A DNA stretch of 64,000 bases, from contig NZ_JAAGLT010000007.1 of the NCBI RefSeq assembly GCF_010548275.1, positions 62,001 through 126,000 of the forward strand, read 5' to 3'. Positions 7,661 to 16,817 of the stretch are shown here, piece after piece. The position numbers were made by a program, and so were the translations under genes. The notes below the pieces were generated by a model. That model was not told the origin of the DNA. It did not search any database and saw only the letters and a program-made list of their open reading frames with translations. The number at the start of each line of letters is the position of its first letter. The stretch's first letter is position 1. Source of the stretch: Streptomyces sp. SID12488. GTDB lineage: Bacteria; Actinomycetota; Actinomycetes; Streptomycetales; Streptomycetaceae.

Positions 7661-8415
7661 CCGTTCGACGCCGCCGCGTCTCCGCTGTGCGGGCCCGGGC
7701 GGCCGTCGAGGCCGGTGAACGTGCCGCCCGCCTCCGTGACGATGATCGCGTTGGCCGCCATGTCCCACAGGGACAGCTCCGGCTCCGCACAGATGTCGAT
7801 CGCGCCCTCGGCGACCAGCATGTACGGCCAGAAGTCGCCGTACGCGCGCGTGCGCCACACCTCGCGGGTCAGGTCGAGGAAGCCGCCCAGCGCACCGCGG
7901 TCCTCCCAGCCGGAGAGCGACGAGTACGCGAACGACGCGTCCGTCATCTTCGAGACGTTCGAGACGCGCAGCCGGGACGACGAGGAGAGGCTGCGGCCGG
8001 TGAACGCGCTGTGGCCCTTCGCCGCCCACCAGCGGCGGCCCAGGGCGGGAGCGGAGACCAGGCCCACCACCGGATGGAAGCCGCCCTCGCCCGCCTCCAT
8101 CAGGGAGATCAGCGTGGCCCAGACGGGTACCCCGCGGACGTAGTTCTTGGTGCCGTCGATCGGGTCGATCACCCAGCGGCGGGGGCCCGTGCCCTCGATG
8201 CCGTACTCCTCGCCGAGGATCGCGTCGCGCGGGCGGGCGCGCTGCAACTGGCCCCGGATCAGTTCCTCGGTCGATTTGTCCGCCTCGCTGACCGGTGTCA
8301 TGTCCGGCTTGGTCTCGACCTTGAGGTCGAGTGCCTTGAACCGGGCCATCGTCGTGGCGTCGGCAGCGTCCGCGAGGACGTGGGCAAGGCGCAGGTCATC
8401 GAGATAGTCGGGCAT
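7615..8415 (-). CDS. hisN: Histidinol-phosphatase (inositol monophosphatase family)
   Basis: A metal-dependent phosphatase that removes phosphate from L-histidinol phosphate, the penultimate step of histidine synthesis in Streptomyces. The family signatures are present: [16 protein letters not shown], the metal-binding [12 protein letters not shown] and C-terminal [16 protein letters not shown]. The length of 266 residues is normal, and the C-terminus ends cleanly (YLNQRY), so the element next door did not truncate it. The broader inositol-monophosphatase activity cannot be excluded from sequence; the HisN call follows the Streptomyces orthologue. Confidence 0.85.
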   Translation of the reverse strand: MPDYLDDLRLAHVLADAADATTMARFKALDLKVETKPDMTPVSEADKSTEELIRGQLQRARPRDAILGEEYGIEGTGPRRWVIDPIDGTKNYVRGVPVWATLISLMEAGEGGFHPVVGLVSAPALGRRWWAAKGHSAFTGRSLSSSSRLRVSNVSKMTDASFAYSSLSGWEDRGALGGFLDLTREVWRTRAYGDFWPYMLVAEGAIDICAEPELSLWDMAANAIIVTEAGGTFTGLDGRPGPHSGDAAASNGHLHDEMLGYLNQRY

Positions 8416-8632
8416 AGGCGAACCGTATCTTTCGCTGCCGTCGCCGGGCTACAGGGGGCAGTGGGCGCGATCGCCCGCAGGTGTCCGGCTCCGTCGGCAT
8501 CGCCGACGCTGTCGGCTCCGGGCGGGGCGCGAATGTCGATACGCGCCCCCGGGCGCTGTCGCGAACCCTTGACAGTGACTCCGTGCGCGTCAAACCTGGG
8601 GCCCGGAGCCGCTCGCCCCTGGGAGGCGGATG

Positions 8633-9262
8633 ATGCCTGCAGCGCGGGATTCCTTGCTGGATGCCGCTTACACGGCGCTCGCGCGTCGTCCGTGGTCCAC
8701 GGTGCGCATGGTCGACGTCGCGGCGGCGGCCGGAGTGTCCCGGCAGACGCTGTACAACGAGTTCGGCAGCAAGGAGGGGCTCGCCCGGGCCCTGGTGCGC
8801 AGAGAGGCCGATGCCTACCTCGCGGGCGTCGAGCGGGCGTTGACCGGGCCCGCCGACCCCGGTGCCGGTGCGCGGGAGCGGCTCACCGAGGCCGCCGAGT
8901 GGACCGCGTCGGCCGCCCGCGACAACGTCCTCGTACGGGCCCTGCTGACCGGCTGCTGGAGCGAACGGCTGCCCTCGCCGACGTTGTCCGCCGTGCCGTC
9001 CTCCGCCGCGGTGCCCGCGCAGCGACGGGCCGACGGGCCGCTGCCCTCGCCCGGCGACTTCGTGGCGCTCGTCCGGGACCGTGCCGTGACCGTGCTGTCC
9101 GGCGCCGGCGCGGCCAAACCGGACGTGGCCGAGATGTCCCGTACCTGCGAACTGGCCGTCCGGCTCGCCCTGTCCTGTGTCGCCGCGCCCCCGGGGGAGG
9201 GGGGTGTCGCCGACCTCGTACGGAGTGTGTTGCAGCCCTCGGACGCCGCCGTGTGGAACTGA
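8633..9262 (+). CDS. TetR-family transcriptional regulator
   Basis: The N-terminal helix-turn-helix reads VDVAAAAGVSRQTLYNEFGSKEGL (residues ~24-47 region), the TetR signature. The C-terminal ligand domain is divergent, as usual. Two adjacent ATGs occur at 8630 and 8633; GGGAGG at 8621-8626 is 3 bases from the first and 6 from the second, so 8633 was chosen. It is divergent from hisN and convergent with the small multidrug exporter gene 34 bases downstream, which is a plausible target. Confidence 0.85.
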   Translation: MPAARDSLLDAAYTALARRPWSTVRMVDVAAAAGVSRQTLYNEFGSKEGLARALVRREADAYLAGVERALTGPADPGAGARERLTEAAEWTASAARDNVLVRALLTGCWSERLPSPTLSAVPSSAAVPAQRRADGPLPSPGDFVALVRDRAVTVLSGAGAAKPDVAEMSRTCELAVRLALSCVAAPPGEGGVADLVRSVLQPSDAAVWN

Positions 9263-9296
9263 CGGTGTGGGGGCGTCCCGTCCAGGGCGAGGGCGG

Positions 9297-9620
9297 CTAG
9301 TGCGACGAGCCCGACAGTTGGAGGCCGATCACGCCGACGATGACCAGGGTGATCGAGACGATCTTCAGGACGGACACCAGGTCGTCGAGGAAGATCATTC
9401 CGTAGATCGCGGTGCCCGCGGCGCCGATGCCGGTCCACACCGCGTATGCCGGGCCCACGTCGAGCTTCTTCAGGGAGAGGGTCAGCAGGCCGAAGCTGCC
9501 GAGGGCGAAGACGCAGAACGCGACCGTCGGCCACAGGCGGGTGAAGCCGTGGGACAGCTTCAGGCAGACGGCGAAGCCGACTTCCAGGAGCCCCGCCACA
9601 ACGACCAGCAGCCACGCCAT
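9297..9620 (-). CDS. Small multidrug resistance exporter (SugE/Gdx-like)
   Basis: A 107-residue, four-helix membrane protein with the conserved glutamate in helix 1 (GLLEVGFAVCLK) and the SMR motif GPAYAVWTGIGAAGTAIYGM in helix 3. The LEVGFA pattern and helix-3 signature are closer to the SugE/Gdx branch, which exports guanidinium, than to EmrE-type quaternary ammonium exporters, but I cannot build the tree. A good ribosome site (GGGAGG) precedes the start. No convincing guanidine riboswitch is visible upstream. Convergent with the TetR gene. Confidence 0.85.
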   Translation of the reverse strand: MAWLLVVVAGLLEVGFAVCLKLSHGFTRLWPTVAFCVFALGSFGLLTLSLKKLDVGPAYAVWTGIGAAGTAIYGMIFLDDLVSVLKIVSITLVIVGVIGLQLSGSSH

Positions 9621-9751
9621 GTCTTGTCCTCCCGTGTGCCACGTCGACCGCTATGTCTGCTGTGCCTGATGCGTCTGTTACGTCGTGCTCGGATCCGGCT
9701 CGGTGCGATTATGCACTTACCGGCCGTCGCCCCGGCCAAACAACGCGGAGG

Positions 9752-10762
9752 TCAGTCGCCTTCCGTCCGCTCCCTTGTCGACAGCAGCCGGCGCAGGGAG
9801 TAGAGCCGCGCCGGATCGGCGTGACCCTTCTCCACCCACTCGTCCAGCGCGCAGTCGGGCTCGTCGTGACTGCACGCGCGCGGGCAGCCCTCCGTGCCCG
9901 GTTCCAGGTCCGGGAAGGCGTGGATCACGAGGGACGGGTCGACATGGTGCAGCCCGAACGAACGTACGCCCGGGGTGTCGACCACCCAGCCCGCGTCGCC
10001 CGAGAGGGGGAGGGCCAGCGCGGAGGTGGTGGTGTGGCGGCCCCGGCCCGTCACCGCGTTGACGACTCCCGTGGAGCGCCGTTGGTCGTTCGGCACCAGA
10101 GCGTTGACCAGGGTCGTCTTGCCGACGCCCGAGTGGCCCACGAACGCCGTGATCTTGCCGTCCAGTTGCTCGCGCACGCGGGCCACGGCGGCCCCGCTCT
10201 CCAACTCCTGGCGGCTCGTGACGACGTAAGGGATGTCCAGGGCGCCGTACAGCTCCAGGAGCTTGTCCGGCGGGGACAGGTCCGACTTGGTCAGGACCAG
10301 GAGCGGGGTCAGACCGCCGGCGTACGCCGCCACCAGGCAGCGGTCGATCAGGCGGGGGCGGGGTTCGGGATCCGCCAGGGCCGTCACGATGGCGAGTTGG
10401 TCGGCGTTCGCCACGACCACCCGCTCGTAGGGGTCGTCGTCGTCCGCCGTGCGGCGCAGGAGCGAGGTGCGCTCCGCGATGCGGACGATACGGGCCAGGG
10501 TGTCCTTCTTGCCGGAGAGGTCGCCGATGACGGCCACGTGGTCGCCGACCACCGCGGCCTTGCGGCCCAGTTCGCGGGCCTTCATCGCCATGACGATCCG
10601 GTCGTCGACCAGGACGGTCAGCCGGCCCCGGTCGACGGTGAGGACCATGCCGTCGGCCGCGTCCTCGTGCTTCGGGCGGATGTTCGTACGGGGTCGGTTG
10701 CCCTTGGGGTTCGGGCGGGAGCGGATGTCGTCCTCGTCGGTGTTCTTGTTGTAGCGCCGCAT
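9752..10762 (-). CDS. rsgA: Ribosome-assembly GTPase RsgA
   Basis: A circularly permuted GTPase that checks late 30S subunit maturation. The G motifs appear in permuted order: TKSD (G4) first, then GHSGVGKTTLVN (P-loop) and VDTPGVRSFG (G3). An N-terminal OB-like domain precedes them, and the C-terminus has the zinc-binding cysteine/histidine cluster (CPRACSHDEPDC). Length 336 residues. It starts 16 bases after the aroA stop and is probably co-transcribed with it. Confidence 0.95.
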   Translation of the reverse strand: MRRYNKNTDEDDIRSRPNPKGNRPRTNIRPKHEDAADGMVLTVDRGRLTVLVDDRIVMAMKARELGRKAAVVGDHVAVIGDLSGKKDTLARIVRIAERTSLLRRTADDDDPYERVVVANADQLAIVTALADPEPRPRLIDRCLVAAYAGGLTPLLVLTKSDLSPPDKLLELYGALDIPYVVTSRQELESGAAVARVREQLDGKITAFVGHSGVGKTTLVNALVPNDQRRSTGVVNAVTGRGRHTTTSALALPLSGDAGWVVDTPGVRSFGLHHVDPSLVIHAFPDLEPGTEGCPRACSHDEPDCALDEWVEKGHADPARLYSLRRLLSTRERTEGD

Positions 10763-10778
10763 GATTCTGGTCCGCCCG

Positions 10779-12125
10779 TCAGTTCCCGAGCATTCCGGCC
10801 CACAGATCGGTGAAGTCCGGGAGGGTCTTCGCCGTCGTCGCCACGTTCTCGATCCGTACGCCTTCCACCGCCAGACCGATGATCGCTCCGGCCGTCGCCA
10901 TGCGGTGGTCCTCGTACGTGTGGAAGGTGCCGCCGTGCAGAGGGCGCGGGCGGATGTGCAGGCCGTCGGCCGTCTCGGTCACGTCGCCGCCGAGTTCGTT
11001 GATCTCCTTGGTCAGGGCCGCCAGGCGGTCCGTCTCGTGGAGGCGCAGATGGGCCACCCCGGTGAGGGTGGAGGGGGAGTCCGCGAGGGCCGCCACCGCC
11101 GCGATGCCCGGGGTCAGCTCGCCGACCTCGCTCAGGTCCACGTCGATGCCGTGGATCGACCCGGAGCCGGTGAACTCCAGCCCGTACTCGGTGAGTTCGC
11201 AGGAGCCGCCCATCTCCGTGAAGATCTCGCGGAGCCGGTCGCCGGGCTGGGTGGTGCGGGCCGGCCAGTCGGGGATCGTCACCTTGCCGCCGGTCACCAG
11301 GGCCGCCGCCAGGAAGGGCTGGGCGTTGGAGAGGTCCGGCTCGATGGTGAGGTCACGGCCGAGCAGGGCGCCCGGGGTGACCCGCCAGACGTTCGGTTCG
11401 CCGCCCGACTCCGGGGTGTCCACCTGGGCGCCGACCGCGCGCAGCATGTCGACGGTCATCCGGATGTGCGGGAGCGAGGGCAGGGTCGCGCCGGTGTGGC
11501 GGACCTCCACCCCCTGGTTGAAGCGCGGGGCGGAGAGAAGCAGGGCGCTCACGAACTGCGACGACGAGGACGCGTCGATCGACACCGGGCCGCCGTCCAG
11601 GGCGCCGCCGCCGTGCACCGTCAGGGGGAGCGTGCCGCGGCCGTCGTCGTCGATGCGGGCGCCGAGGGCGCGCAGGCCGTCGATCACGCCGTGGAGCGGA
11701 CGCTCGTACGAACGCGGGTCGCCGTCGAAGCGGATCGGGCCGTCGGCGAGGGCGGCGACCGGCGGCAGGAAGCGCATCACCGTGCCGGCGTTGCCGACGT
11801 CGACCGTGGCGGGCCCGTGCAGGCCGGAGGGGATCACGCGCCAGGCCTCGCCGGAGCCGGAACCGTCGGGGGCCCCCGCGACGGACGAACTCGATGACAC
11901 CGTCTCCTCGATGCCGACGCCCATCGTCCGCAGGGCGCCGGCCATCAGCAGGGTGTCCCGGGACCGGAGGGGGCGGCGCAGCCAGCCGGGCTCCGAGGCG
12001 AGGGCGGCGAGGACGAGGGCGCGGTTGGTGACGGACTTGGACCCGGGCACGTGGACCGTCGCGTCGACGGCTCCGCTCGCGTGCGGGGCGGGCCAGAGGA
12101 CGGGGGCTGCGGGGTTCGGGGCCAT
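10779..12125 (-). CDS. aroA: 3-phosphoshikimate 1-carboxyvinyltransferase (EPSP synthase)
   Basis: Sixth step of the shikimate pathway: transfer of enolpyruvyl from phosphoenolpyruvate to shikimate 3-phosphate. The phosphate-binding signature [12 protein letters not shown] is near the N-terminus and the conserved [10 protein letters not shown] and HETDRLAAL motifs follow. Two starts are possible, GTG at 12134 and ATG at 12125, and neither has a clear ribosome site; the ATG is given (448 residues). First gene of an aroA-rsgA operon. A dispersed intergenic repeat lies upstream. Confidence 0.95.
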   Translation of the reverse strand: MAPNPAAPVLWPAPHASGAVDATVHVPGSKSVTNRALVLAALASEPGWLRRPLRSRDTLLMAGALRTMGVGIEETVSSSSSVAGAPDGSGSGEAWRVIPSGLHGPATVDVGNAGTVMRFLPPVAALADGPIRFDGDPRSYERPLHGVIDGLRALGARIDDDGRGTLPLTVHGGGALDGGPVSIDASSSSQFVSALLLSAPRFNQGVEVRHTGATLPSLPHIRMTVDMLRAVGAQVDTPESGGEPNVWRVTPGALLGRDLTIEPDLSNAQPFLAAALVTGGKVTIPDWPARTTQPGDRLREIFTEMGGSCELTEYGLEFTGSGSIHGIDVDLSEVGELTPGIAAVAALADSPSTLTGVAHLRLHETDRLAALTKEINELGGDVTETADGLHIRPRPLHGGTFHTYEDHRMATAGAIIGLAVEGVRIENVATTAKTLPDFTDLWAGMLGN

Positions 12126-12190
12126 GGGGCCCACTTTAGTGGGGGTTCCGTGTACTGGGATTGGCTGGGGAACGTGGGTCGTTTGTCGGC

Positions 12191-12272
12191 TGCAGGTGCG
12201 TTGTGGCTGGTCGCGCCCACGCGGCGGAGCCGCACAACGACACAGCCCCGCGCCCCTAAAAGGGGCGCCCCT
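12191..12272. repeat. Dispersed intergenic repeat, family 1, copy A
   Basis: This copy shares blocks with three or four other gaps in the window: GTGCGTTGTGGCTGGTCGCG, GGCGGAGCCGC and CAGCCCCGCGCCCCT. It includes a hairpin with arms 12250-12257 and 12261-12268. These modules are frequent in Streptomyces intergenic DNA; their role is not established to my knowledge. Copy E (46958-47037) is the closest match. Confidence 0.65.
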
Positions 12273-12297
12273 GAACGTCCGCTGAGAACGGAACCCG

Positions 12298-13020
12298 TCA
12301 CACCTCCAGCAGCCAGCGCCCCCCGCCCACCAGCGAGCACAGGCTCACCGCGTGGAACAGGAACAGCCACAGGCCCGCCGGTACGTGCGTGAGCCTCGAC
12401 AGCTGGTCCGCGTCCGAGTCGCCGGCCCCGCCCCTTCGGCGCTTGGCCTGGAGTTCGAAGGCCGGGCGGACTCCGCCCAGGAGCAGGAACCACACCACCG
12501 CGTAGGCGAACGCCGCCTGGATCTGGGGGCCGGCGAGCCAGGACACCGCCACGAAGGTGCCGCCGGAGACGAACACGGTGAGGGCGCCGTACGCGTTGCG
12601 GATCATCACCAGCATCGCCAGCAGCAGTGCCGTGGCCAGCCACAGGAGGGCCGTGATGTGGCCGGCGGCGAGGAGCGCGGCGCCGCCGAGGCCGAGCAGC
12701 GGGGGAGCGGTGTAGCCGAAGGCGGCCGTCAGGATCATGCCCAGGCCGTGCGGCTTGCCCCGGCTGACCGTGAGGCCGCTGGTGTCGGAGTGCAGGCGGA
12801 TGCCGGTGAGGGTGCGGCCGGTCAGCAGCGCGACCAGACCGTGACCGCCCTCGTGCGCGATGGTGATCGCGTTGCGGGAGAGGCGCCACAGCGGATGCGG
12901 GACGATCACGGCGAGCGCGGCCGCCATGGTCGCGATCACCACCCACAGGTCGGGGTCGGGCTGGCTGCCGAATATCTCGTCCCAGAGGCCGGCCAGCGAG
13001 GTGGTTGCGGTGCTGTCCAT
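12298..13020 (-). CDS. M50-like membrane metalloprotease
   Basis: A 240-residue integral membrane protein with about six hydrophobic segments. The zinc motif HEGGH lies in [20 protein letters not shown] (residues ~51-70), matching the HExxH of site-2/M50B-type proteases, in which Glu is catalytic. Many such actinobacterial proteins are annotated only as M50 family and the substrate is unknown. The ATG at 13020 is preceded by GGAGGC about 7 bases upstream, which excludes longer in-frame starts. It is divergent from the SRAP gene with only 50 bases between start codons. Confidence 0.8.
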   Translation of the reverse strand: MDSTATTSLAGLWDEIFGSQPDPDLWVVIATMAAALAVIVPHPLWRLSRNAITIAHEGGHGLVALLTGRTLTGIRLHSDTSGLTVSRGKPHGLGMILTAAFGYTAPPLLGLGGAALLAAGHITALLWLATALLLAMLVMIRNAYGALTVFVSGGTFVAVSWLAGPQIQAAFAYAVVWFLLLGGVRPAFELQAKRRRGGAGDSDADQLSRLTHVPAGLWLFLFHAVSLCSLVGGGRWLLEV

Positions 13021-13070
13021 TGTGGGCGGAGGCTCCCTAGCGTCGCTTCGAATCTGGCAGTGTGGCACGT

Positions 13071-13886
13071 ATGTGCGGTAGGTATGCAGCGAGTCGTGCG
13101 CCCGAGGATCTCGCAGGAATCTTTGAGGTCGACAAGTGGGAGCCCGAGGAGACACTCGCCCCTGACTTCAACGTGGCCCCGACCAAAGAGGTCTATGCGG
13201 TCCTCGACCGTCCTCTCAAGGACGCCGAGGATCCGGATCCGGTTCGGCAGCTGCGGAAGCTGAAATGGGGGCTCGTCCCGTCCTGGGCCAAGACGCCCGA
13301 GGGCAGCGCCCGGATGATCAACGCGCGCGCGGAGACGGTCCACGAGAAGCCCTCGTTCCGACGTGCCTTCACCACCCGGCGCTGCATCCTGCCGGCCGAC
13401 GGCTACTACGAGTGGGTCACGGCGACCGGCGAGCGCGAGCTGGAGGTCGAGGGGAAGAAGAAGCGGCCGCGGAAGCAGCCGTACTTCGTGACGCCCGCCG
13501 ACGGGTCGGTCTTCGCGATGGCGGGCCTGTACGAGTTCTGGCGGGACCGGACCCTGCCCGACGAGCACCCGCTGGCCTGGTGGGTGACCTGCTCGGTCAT
13601 CACCACCGAGGCCGAGACCTCCCCGCTCGCCGGCACCCCCGACAACGGCCCGCGCGCCCTGGCCGACATCCACCCCCGGATGCCCCTGATGCTCACCCCG
13701 GACCACTGGGACGCCTGGCTCGACCCGGCCCGCACCGACGTGGACGACCTGCGCGGGCTGCTCGCGCCGCCACCGTCCGGCCTGCTGCGCGCGTTCCCCG
13801 TCTCCACGGCCGTGAGCAACGTCCGCAACAACGGACCGGAGCTGCTGACCGAGCTGGAGGGGCCCGAGGAGGGCACACTCTTCTGA
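13071..13886 (+). CDS. SRAP protein (YedK/HMCES family, abasic-site cross-linking)
   Basis: SRAP proteins shield abasic sites in single-stranded DNA by forming a thiazolidine bond through Cys2. The ATG at 13071 gives MCGRYA, placing the obligatory Cys at position 2 after Met removal; the GTG at 13062 would bury it, so 13071 is chosen. Other family motifs are present: NARAET, RRCILPADGYYEW and the active-site histidine in IHPRMPLML. 271 residues. The start lacks a clear ribosome site, so the message may be leaderless or nearly so. It is followed after one base by an alpha/beta hydrolase gene. Confidence 0.92.
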   Translation: MCGRYAASRAPEDLAGIFEVDKWEPEETLAPDFNVAPTKEVYAVLDRPLKDAEDPDPVRQLRKLKWGLVPSWAKTPEGSARMINARAETVHEKPSFRRAFTTRRCILPADGYYEWVTATGERELEVEGKKKRPRKQPYFVTPADGSVFAMAGLYEFWRDRTLPDEHPLAWWVTCSVITTEAETSPLAGTPDNGPRALADIHPRMPLMLTPDHWDAWLDPARTDVDDLRGLLAPPPSGLLRAFPVSTAVSNVRNNGPELLTELEGPEEGTLF

Positions 13887-13887
13887 C

Positions 13888-14541
13888 GTGAGCCCATCTG
13901 ACACACATACCGAGACCGTCGAGACCGTCGAGACCGACGCGGGCACCGCCCGCATCACCTGGCGTCCGGCCGCGAAGGCCCGGCTCGTCCTCGCCGTCGG
14001 TCATGGCGCCGGCGGGGGCATCGAGGCGCGGGATCTCCAGGAACTCGCCGGGGAGCTGCCCGCGCACGGTGTCACCGTGGCGCTCGTCGAGCAGCCCTGG
14101 CGGGTGGCCGGGAAGAAGGTGGCGCCCGCGCCGAGGACGCTGGACGTGGGGTGGCGGGGAATCTGGCCCGCGCTCGCGAGGCCCGGGCTGCCGGTGATCG
14201 CGGGCGGGCGCAGTGCCGGGGCACGCGTGGCCTGTCGTACGGCCGGGGAACTGGGCGCTGTGGCCGTGCTCGCGCTCTCCTTCCCGCTGCACCCTCCCGG
14301 CAGGCCCGAGAAGTCGCGGGCCGCCGAACTGCTCGGGGCCGGGGTCCCTGTCCTCGTGGTCCAGGGCGGCAACGATCCGTTCGGGAAACCGGCCGAGTTC
14401 CCGCCGGGGGAGCACGAGTTGGTGGAGGTTCCGTACGGCGATCATGGTTTCGCCGTGCCGAAACGGGCACCCATGGGGCAGGAGGAGGCGTTGGCGGTGA
14501 TCACCGGGCGGGTCGTGGAGTGGACCGCGTCACTCGGGTGA
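13888..14541 (+). CDS. Alpha/beta-hydrolase (KANL3/Tex30-like family)
   Basis: The 217-residue protein has an alpha/beta-hydrolase layout: nucleophile elbow GGRSAGARVA (Ser near residue 112), acid in VVQGGNDPFG and histidine in YGDHGFAV. It lacks a signal peptide and is probably cytoplasmic. GTG start one base after the SRAP stop, so translational coupling is likely. The substrate is unknown. The SigR-dependent promoter of the next gene begins just after its stop codon. Confidence 0.82.
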   Translation: MSPSDTHTETVETVETDAGTARITWRPAAKARLVLAVGHGAGGGIEARDLQELAGELPAHGVTVALVEQPWRVAGKKVAPAPRTLDVGWRGIWPALARPGLPVIAGGRSAGARVACRTAGELGAVAVLALSFPLHPPGRPEKSRAAELLGAGVPVLVVQGGNDPFGKPAEFPPGEHELVEVPYGDHGFAVPKRAPMGQEEALAVITGRVVEWTASLG

Positions 14542-14546
14542 GGGCC

Positions 14547-14573
14547 GGGAATGCCGGGCGGCGGCCCACTGTT
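14547..14573 (+). promoter_or_regulatory. SigR-dependent autoregulatory promoter
   Basis: GGGAAT at 14547-14552 is followed after exactly 18 bases by GTT at 14571-14573. This fits the SigR consensus (GGGAAT, N18, GTT). It lies upstream of sigR, matching the known positive autoregulation at sigRp2 in S. coelicolor. Confidence 0.85.
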
Positions 14574-14631
14574 GTGCGGATCAGACACCACGAGCGTGGG
14601 GTGACCGTTCGTACGAGAGGAAGTCCGCCGC

Positions 14632-15477
14632 ATGGGTTCGACCATCTGCCCGAATCGCCGCAGCAGCGCTGACCTGGACTGGACGGTGCTGCACGCGTCG
14701 AAGACCGCCCCTATTCGGGCGGCGGGCGGACACGATGTTCGTCTATCCTCCGATTCGAGTGGGATCGGTTTCGGTCTCGCCACGTCGTTGGAGGAGGTGG
14801 GTCCGGTCACTGGGACCGACGCAGGGACCGAACACGGCCAGGCGGAGCAGCCCGAGGGTCCGGGCAGGAGTGAGTCGACCGCCGAGCGCAGTGCGCGCTT
14901 CGAGCGGGACGCGCTCGAATTCCTCGACCAGATGTACTCCGCCGCGCTGCGCATGACACGCAACCCGGCCGACGCCGAGGACCTGGTGCAGGAGACGTAC
15001 GCCAAGGCGTACGCGTCCTTCCACCAGTTCCGTGAGGGCACCAACCTCAAGGCGTGGCTGTACCGGATTCTCACGAACACGTTCATCAACTCGTACCGCA
15101 AGAAGCAGCGCGAGCCCCAGCGCAGTGCCGCCGAGGAGATCGAGGACTGGCAGCTCGCGCGTGCCGAGTCGCACATGTCGACCGGTCTGCGCTCCGCCGA
15201 GTCGCAGGCGCTCGATCACCTGCCCGACTCGGACGTCAAGGAAGCGCTGCAGGCGATCCCGGAGGAATTCCGGATCGCTGTGTATCTCGCGGACGTAGAG
15301 GGCTTTGCGTACAAGGAGATCGCGGACATCATGGGGACACCCATCGGCACGGTGATGTCCCGGCTGCACCGCGGTCGCCGTCAGCTGCGCGGCATGCTGG
15401 AGGACTACGCCCGTGACCGTGGCCTGGTCCCGGCCGGTGCCGGAGAGTCGAACGAAGCGAAAGGCTCGGGCTCATGA
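14632..15477 (+). CDS. sigR: ECF sigma factor SigR (thiol-oxidative stress), two starts
   Basis: SigR directs the response to disulphide stress and is held by RsrA under reducing conditions. Region 2 ([20 protein letters not shown]) and region 4 ([18 protein letters not shown]) are clear. Two starts are supported. ATG 14632, with AGGAAG 9 bases upstream, lies downstream of the SigR-dependent promoter and gives a 281-residue long form. GTG 14797, with GGAG just upstream, gives the 226-residue short form. In S. coelicolor the long, induced isoform is unstable and acts as negative feedback. The stop overlaps the rsrA ATG (ATGA). Confidence 0.93.
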
Positions 15478-15767
15478 GCTGCGGAGAGCCGCACGAGACG
15501 GACTGCAGTGAAGTACTCGATCATCTCTACGAGTTCCTCGACCGGGAGATGCCGGACTCGGACTGCAACAAGTTCGAGGTCCACTTCGAGGAGTGCTCTC
15601 CCTGCCTGGAGAAGTACGGGCTCGAACAGGCCGTGAAGAAGCTGGTCAAGCGCTGCTGCGGTCAGGACGACGTGCCGACCGACCTGCGCGCCAAGGTCAT
15701 GGGGCGGCTCGACATGATCCGCTCCGGGCAGGTCGTGCCCGACCACGACGTGACTGCCGAAGGCTGA
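15474..15767 (+). CDS. rsrA: Zinc redox anti-sigma factor RsrA
   Basis: RsrA binds SigR when reduced and releases it when disulphides form. The 97-residue sequence keeps the key ligands at Cys11, His37, Cys41 and Cys44 (HFEECSPC is the HxxxCxxC motif), exactly the numbering known for S. coelicolor RsrA. The ATG overlaps the sigR stop, ensuring coupled synthesis. Additional cysteines at 3, 31 and a pair near 61-62 (KRCCGQ) also match the family. Confidence 0.96.
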
Positions 15768-15782
15768 CACCGCCGGACGCCG

Positions 15783-15806
15783 TCGGCCCCGCCTTGGCGG
15801 GGCCGA
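15783..15806 (+). terminator. 11-bp hairpin terminator after rsrA
   Basis: Arms 15783-15793 and 15796-15806 (TCGGCCCCGCC on the left) are exact reverse complements with a 2-base centre, 15 bases after the rsrA stop. It also lies downstream of the oppositely oriented roadblock gene. Confidence 0.8.
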
Positions 15807-15859
15807 TCGTCGTTCTCCTGCTTGTACCCCTGTTTGCCTGGGCCCTCAGAGGTGGGACC

Positions 15860-16225
15860 TCAGACGTCCAGGCCGTTCTCGATCCTCTTCAGGCTGTGGC
15901 GGGCCAGCGCAAGGTTGCTGCGCTGCCGGTCGAGCGCGATGTACAGGAAGAGCGCGCCCTTGCTGCTGGCCAGCGGGCGGATCAGGTGGTACTGCCTGCC
16001 CAGTGTGATGAGGATGTCCTCGATGCTGTCGTTCATGTCCAGTGAGGCCAGCGTGCGCATCTTCGCCCGTACGACCTCGGTGTTGCCCGCCGCCGCGAGC
16101 TCCAGGTCCAGGCCCGGGCCGCCGCCCAGTGTGCCGAGCGACATACCGCTGTCGTAGTCGACGAGCGCCACGCCGAGCGCCCCGTCCACGGTCATGGCTT
16201 CCTTGAGCGCTGTCTCGATGTTCAT
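15860..16225 (-). CDS. Roadblock/LC7-domain protein 1
   Basis: A 121-residue single-domain protein of the roadblock/LC7 superfamily. The fold is recognised from its pattern: N-terminal helix (MNIETALKEAMTVDGALGVALVD), central strand-helix-strand and a closing helix (NLALARHSLKRIENGLDV). Bacterial roadblock proteins commonly act as GTPase-activating or scaffold partners of MglA-like small GTPases. It is divergent from a second roadblock gene, sharing a 162-base promoter region. No GTPase gene is nearby, so the partner is unknown. Confidence 0.78.
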   Translation of the reverse strand: MNIETALKEAMTVDGALGVALVDYDSGMSLGTLGGGPGLDLELAAAGNTEVVRAKMRTLASLDMNDSIEDILITLGRQYHLIRPLASSKGALFLYIALDRQRSNLALARHSLKRIENGLDV

Positions 16226-16387
16226 TCTGGTGCCCCAATTCCTCAGTGATGCTGACCGGTCGCAGTCCGTGCAACTACGATCGAACTCGAACGACCTGCG
16301 GGTCGTAAAACATCAACTTTGGTGTGCGTTACGAAAGTTGCGCTCAAAGTACTGTGCAGCGGTCGTACGCGAAGGGGGAATGGCGAA

Positions 16388-16753
16388 ATGTCGACGGCAA
16401 TTGAGGCTTCGCTGGCCCGGTTCCTCGACTCCCCCGGCGTCACCGGTGTCGCCCTCGTCGACGCCGTCACCGGCCTCACCTACGGAGTGGCGGGAGACAC
16501 CGCCGAGGCAGGGGACGGCCCGGAGAGTTCCGAGTTCGCCGCTCTCGTCGCCGAACGGCTGGGCCGGGCGGGCGCCGAGGGCGAGTTGGAGAGCGTCGTC
16601 ACGACCAGCCTACGACGCCACCAGGTCCTGGTCACGGTGGGTCGCCCGGCCGGAGACCCGCTGCTGCTGACGGCCGGACTCGACCGGGAGCGGGCCAACC
16701 TCGCACTCGCCGCGCGCAGCATGGGCGACCTGGCCGACGAGGTGCTGGCATGA
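16388..16753 (+). CDS. Roadblock/LC7-domain protein 2
   Basis: 121 residues, the same length as its divergent neighbour and similar in order of elements: ASLARFLDSPGVTGVALVDAVTG at the N-terminus and LDRERANLALAARSMGDL at the C-terminus. The parallel LDRERANLAL here and LDRQRSNLAL in protein 1 suggests the two are paralogues. The ATG at 16388 has AAGGGGG about 9 bases upstream; longer in-frame starts lack one. First gene of a four-gene operon with the DUF4388 protein. Confidence 0.78.
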   Translation: MSTAIEASLARFLDSPGVTGVALVDAVTGLTYGVAGDTAEAGDGPESSEFAALVAERLGRAGAEGELESVVTTSLRRHQVLVTVGRPAGDPLLLTAGLDRERANLALAARSMGDLADEVLA

Positions 16754-16817
16754 CGGGCCCGACCGGTACCGCAGCCGCACCCACTCGTACGACCCGCACG
16801 AGAGTGCGGGTGAGTGC

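Noticed and set aside
9621..9751. Guanidine riboswitch upstream of the SugE/Gdx-like exporter
   Set aside because: I looked for paired hairpins with ACGR loops or the longer class I core on the minus strand and found only one poor hairpin around GGCCGGGGCGACGGCC, so it is not reported as a feature.
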